In this document: positions 7,729 through 10,000 of the stretch, in pieces
Position numbering within the stretch: position 1 is the stretch's first letter
How the letters are laid out: each line of letters starts with the position of its first letter
NCBI GenBank assembly: GCA_018398815.1
Contig: CM031616.1
Span: forward strand, 37,302,085-37,312,084
Direction: 5' to 3'
Source: Conus ventricosus
Lineage: Eukaryota; Mollusca; Gastropoda; Neogastropoda; Conidae
DNA length: 10,000 nucleotides
Notes under the pieces: model-generated
What the model was told of the DNA's origin: nothing
Databases searched by the model: none
What the model saw: only the letters and a program-made list of their open reading frames with translations
Position numbers and translations under genes: made by a program

Positions 7729-8580
7729 GTGGGTGGATTTTTGTGGGTATACTGTGTTGTATTGTATGACACTGTGTTGAGTTGAGCTTTATTGTTTTGT
7801 GTTATATTGTAGTATTTTCTTTTTCTCTTCGCAATTCTTCCCTTCGGTCTTATTGTGTAACTTCGTCCGGCCCTGAGATGATGGAGCGAGGTTCACTGCG
7901 CTGTAACCAAATTGAGACCGAAGTTTCGTCACAAATTGTTCTCTATGAAATTTGGACTGCTTGTTAATTGTGAAAGACATTGATTATTACGATAAGAAAA
8001 TGGCAGCTGTTGTTAGAATGCGGTCTGTTTCACAGGAAACCAATTGTTTTCATGTCAGAAAAAAATATTGTCTCTGATTTCGTTGTTGCTCAGCCCTCAG
8101 ATAATCAGTGGGGAAAAAAACGAAAAAAGTGAAATTCATGGCCGTGAGGCGCGAAAGTAAATATATATGACAGTTATTTCTGGCATTCTGCATTCCGGAC
8201 CTTTGCAGAGACTGGTAAAAGCCCACAGATTGCGTGCGGACACCAGCGCGTACGTTCACGAGTCGTATTGACTGACCTCTTCATGAGTAGCACCTGTCTG
8301 TATTAATGCGTCCTAGTTATCGCTTTTCATGGGTCATAGTTACCTGTTTTCATTTGTAATCATTTGTTTTTATGACGGTTGGACAATAAAACAAGGAAAC
8401 GAGTGACTATGAGGAAACAAAGATCAGATATAATGACACTTGCATGAAAACGGTAGGCTAATAGTCGCCGTGTTCTGGAAGAAAATTACCGTTGTCACGA
8501 AGAACACGATTTTCATGGGCCTGTGCAAGCTTTGTAGTGTCCCAAAACCGCGTTCATTAGCATTCCATCTTCACGTGCAG
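7729..8580 (+). other. Intron between exons 2 and 3, 852 bp
   Basis: Phase 1 intron at the Ig domain boundary, donor GTGGGT and acceptor gtgcAG. It is AT-rich with no internal exon. Its 3' third (8317-8520) carries a cluster of degenerate TTAcCgTTTTCATg-like motifs. Confidence 0.85.
8317..8520. repeat. Cluster of degenerate TTAcCgTTTTCATg motifs
   Basis: Related strings occur at 8317-8333 (ttatcgcttttcatggg), 8340-8353 (ttacctgttttcat), about 8357-8374 (taatcatttgtttttatg), 8443-8455 in reverse (catgaaaacggta), 8486-8499 (ttaccgttgtcacg) and 8506-8520 (cacgattttcatggg). Similar strings lie at 2404-2440. This suggests an old dispersed repeat with internal subrepeats or inverted ends. Confidence 0.5.
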
Positions 8581-8702
8581 AGCCAGAATGGGAGTTCATG
8601 AAGCCTCTAGATGACGTGGAGGCCGTGGAGAGAGAGAAAGCCTTGATGGAGTGTGACGTCTCTGATCCGGAAGCGGAAGTCACGTGGTGGAGAGGAGAAA
8701 AG
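8581..8702 (+). CDS. Exon 3: N-terminal half of a second Ig I-set domain
   Basis: The acceptor is cacgtgcAG at 8579-8580 and the donor is AAG|GTAGAT at 8703. The exon enters in phase 1, completing the G left by exon 2 to GAG (Glu), and leaves in phase 0. The peptide includes PEWEFMKPLDDVEAVEREKA and then LMECDVSDPEAEVTWWRGEK. It has the A strand followed by the DVEAVE turn, the B-strand Cys in MEC, and the C-strand Trp in VTW. The halves of domains 1 and 2 match closely (ECFVSDPRAFVKWYRNG against ECDVSDPEAEVTWWRGE), consistent with tandem duplication of Ig-coding exons. The exon is 122 bp with 40 full codons. An alternative acceptor two bases downstream (AG at 8581-8582) would break the phase with exon 2, so it was not chosen. 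Confidence 0.88.
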
Positions 8703-9517
8703 GTAGATAACTTTTGTCGGATTTCCGATGGATTTTTTTTTTCGTTGTTTATTTTTCTCTACTTTTTTTTGTGTTTTGTTTTGTTTTGCAACGTCTATAT
8801 TGTATTCATTTATTTTTAGCGAAATGTGTTTACTCCGACATAGCTTTAATTCTGAACACCATTTCGTCTTTTAACCATGGTAACAGTAAATGTGAAATAT
8901 ATTTTCTACTGTGGTATAAACCCTATTAACAACATACGCTTTTGACGTTTCTTCAAATAACGTTAAGGTCAAGTGCTTTTCGGTCCTTTTCCTTTGTTGT
9001 GTGCTCATTTTCTTTACCTAAATTGTTTTTTTTTATTTCTATACTGGATTTCCGTTTTTAATCAAGTGTCCATTAACTTGATTGGTGAATTGCACACATT
9101 TTTGTTTGATTTGTTTATATTTCCTTTTTGGCTTTCCAAGACACTTTCGCTTAACCGTTAGTGTAGAGAAGTTCTTATTTACGTTATGCATATGCATGTG
9201 ACTTTCAGTTGAGTTAAAACACTGTCTTTTCCGAATCTCTTTGGTTTAACAAAGCAGTTTATGTCACTGCTTTCAGTCTATGGTATACCTTTAACATTAT
9301 AACAGCATCAATACCGATGAAAATTAATCCTTTTCATTCTTCAAGCGTGCTTAATTAAGCAACTTGTTTTATTTGATTAACAACGAACTGCATTTGTTTG
9401 TTTGCTTTTCTCATTATTTTGCTTGAATATGTGCTGTATCTTTCCTATTTATCTACCATTGATTTCTCTTTGATATTTGTTTATACTAATCGTAACCAAT
9501 ACAATCTTAACTTTCAG
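8703..9517 (+). other. Intron between exons 3 and 4, 815 bp
   Basis: Phase 0 intron within the second Ig domain, donor GTAGAT and acceptor ctttcAG. It is strongly T-rich on the plus strand. It contains two perfect 12-bp palindromes, atgcatatgcat (9186-9197) and gcttaattaagc (9349-9360). No coding sequence is visible. Confidence 0.65.
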
Positions 9518-9541
9518 GTGGAAGATGAGATTCAGTGGGAG
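9518..9541 (+). CDS. Exon 4: 24-nt microexon of the second Ig domain
   Basis: Read as VEDEIQWE, bounded by the acceptor ctttcAG at 9516-9517 and the donor GAG|GTAATG at 9542. It is phase 0 on both sides, matching exon 3's exit, so the joined reading is ..WWRGEK-VEDEIQWE... That places it in the C' to D region of the I-set fold, where acidic linkers are common. The open frame itself runs further upstream and downstream, but the downstream codons (VMTTKIVVVV) look intronic and hydrophobic. The rest of the domain, including the expected D-x-G/A-x-Y-x-C motif, is not in the window. The call rests on splice signals, phase and composition only, so it is weaker than the other exons. Confidence 0.6.
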
Positions 9542-9597
9542 GTAATGACAACGAAGATCGTGGTTGTGGTGTTTTTGTTTTTTTCACTTTGATTTAT

Positions 9598-9661
9598 TCG
9601 GTAGTGCGATTCATGTGGGGTCCCGACTGTCGGTTGTGCGATTCATGTGGGGTCCCGACTG
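9598..9661. repeat. Two tandem copies of a 32-bp unit
   Basis: 9598-9629 and 9630-9661 are identical except for A at 9603 against T at 9635. Each contains gtgcgattcatgtgggg followed by tcccgactg. The near identity suggests a recent tandem duplication. Confidence 0.95.
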
Positions 9662-9804
9662 ATTGAACCTGTAGAGATGTGCGTTGTTTAGCATCCATAT
9701 TAGTTGATGGCGTGTTGCTAGTTCTGTTGATGGTACATCCGTTCTGGCTGGTCCTTTAGAATACAAGGCAAAAGTTGGTTGTCTGCTTTTGTGTGGTGGT
9801 AGTG

Positions 9805-9808
<4 letters not shown>

Positions 9809-9855
<47 letters not shown>

Positions 9856-9876
9856 GAGTGAAAAAGAAAACACACA

Positions 9877-9913
<37 letters not shown>

Positions 9914-9919
9914 CTCTCA
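9809..9919. repeat. GT microsatellite followed by CT microsatellite
   Basis: (GT)22 at 9809-9852, a short spacer, CACACA, then (CT)n 9877-9919 with one interruption (cttctc). A minus-strand frame through it is Thr-His dipeptide and not a gene. Confidence 0.95.
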
Positions 9920-10000
9920 GTATTAGAGTTATTCTGGTTTGCTCCGTCTTGATTTCCTTCGCTTTATATTGTCATATTGCCCTATTGGTAGTGCATGAGC

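Larger units (their letters stand above)
9542..10000 (+). other. Start of the intron after exon 4, runs off the window
   Basis: Donor GTAATG at 9542. It holds a 32-bp tandem pair, a GT tract and a CT tract. The remaining half of the second Ig domain is not found here. Confidence 0.55.

Noticed and set aside
9877..9925. (CT)n followed by CAG, resembling a strong splice acceptor
   Set aside because: After AG at 9919-9920 the phase 0 reading hits TAG at once, and the other frames show no Ig strand residues.

Overview
This is nuclear DNA from an animal, not a prokaryote. Short exons with canonical AG/GT borders are separated by introns of 0.8 to 2 kb, and much of the rest is CA/GT, CT/GA and CAGA microsatellite. 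The exons encode immunoglobulin I-set domains of a giant muscle-type protein (obscurin/UNC-89, titin or twitchin type). The very long CA/CT/GT tracts recall gastropod mollusc genomes, but that placement is an inference; no species marker is present.

Layout. Positions 1 to 5458 hold no exon I can support. This part could be an upstream intron of the same gene or intergenic DNA. It contains two large microsatellite fields (512-671 and 1146-1556), several G-quadruplex-prone tracts, a 30-bp inverted repeat enclosing telomere-like TTAGGG units (3646-3790), and an A14 tract after an unassigned stretch (4618-4631). Positions 5459 to 9541 hold four plus-strand exons. Exons 1 and 2 (5459-5599, 7590-7728) together make one complete Ig domain. 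Exons 3 and 4 (8581-8702, 9518-9541) begin a second Ig domain that continues beyond the window. Every junction is phase-compatible: phase 1 at the domain boundaries and phase 0 inside the domains, which is why I trust the model. Exon 4 is a 24-nt microexon.

The most notable single observation is a one-base surplus in exon 1 near 5536-5540. Both flanking halves read as good Ig sequence but in different frames, and the first frame meets TGA at 5551-5553. It is either a sequence error or a real lesion in the gene. Exon 1 is also followed, within 18 bp of its donor, by a roughly 500-bp CA-rich field.

The introns hold a direct duplication (6398-6463 and 6640-6753), a cluster of degenerate TTAcCgTTTTCATg-like motifs (8317-8520) also present near 2404-2440, and a 32-bp tandem pair (9598-9661). 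I see no RNA gene, CRISPR array, bacterial operon or clearly novel molecular system. Most long open frames in the window are alternating-dipeptide readings of microsatellites.
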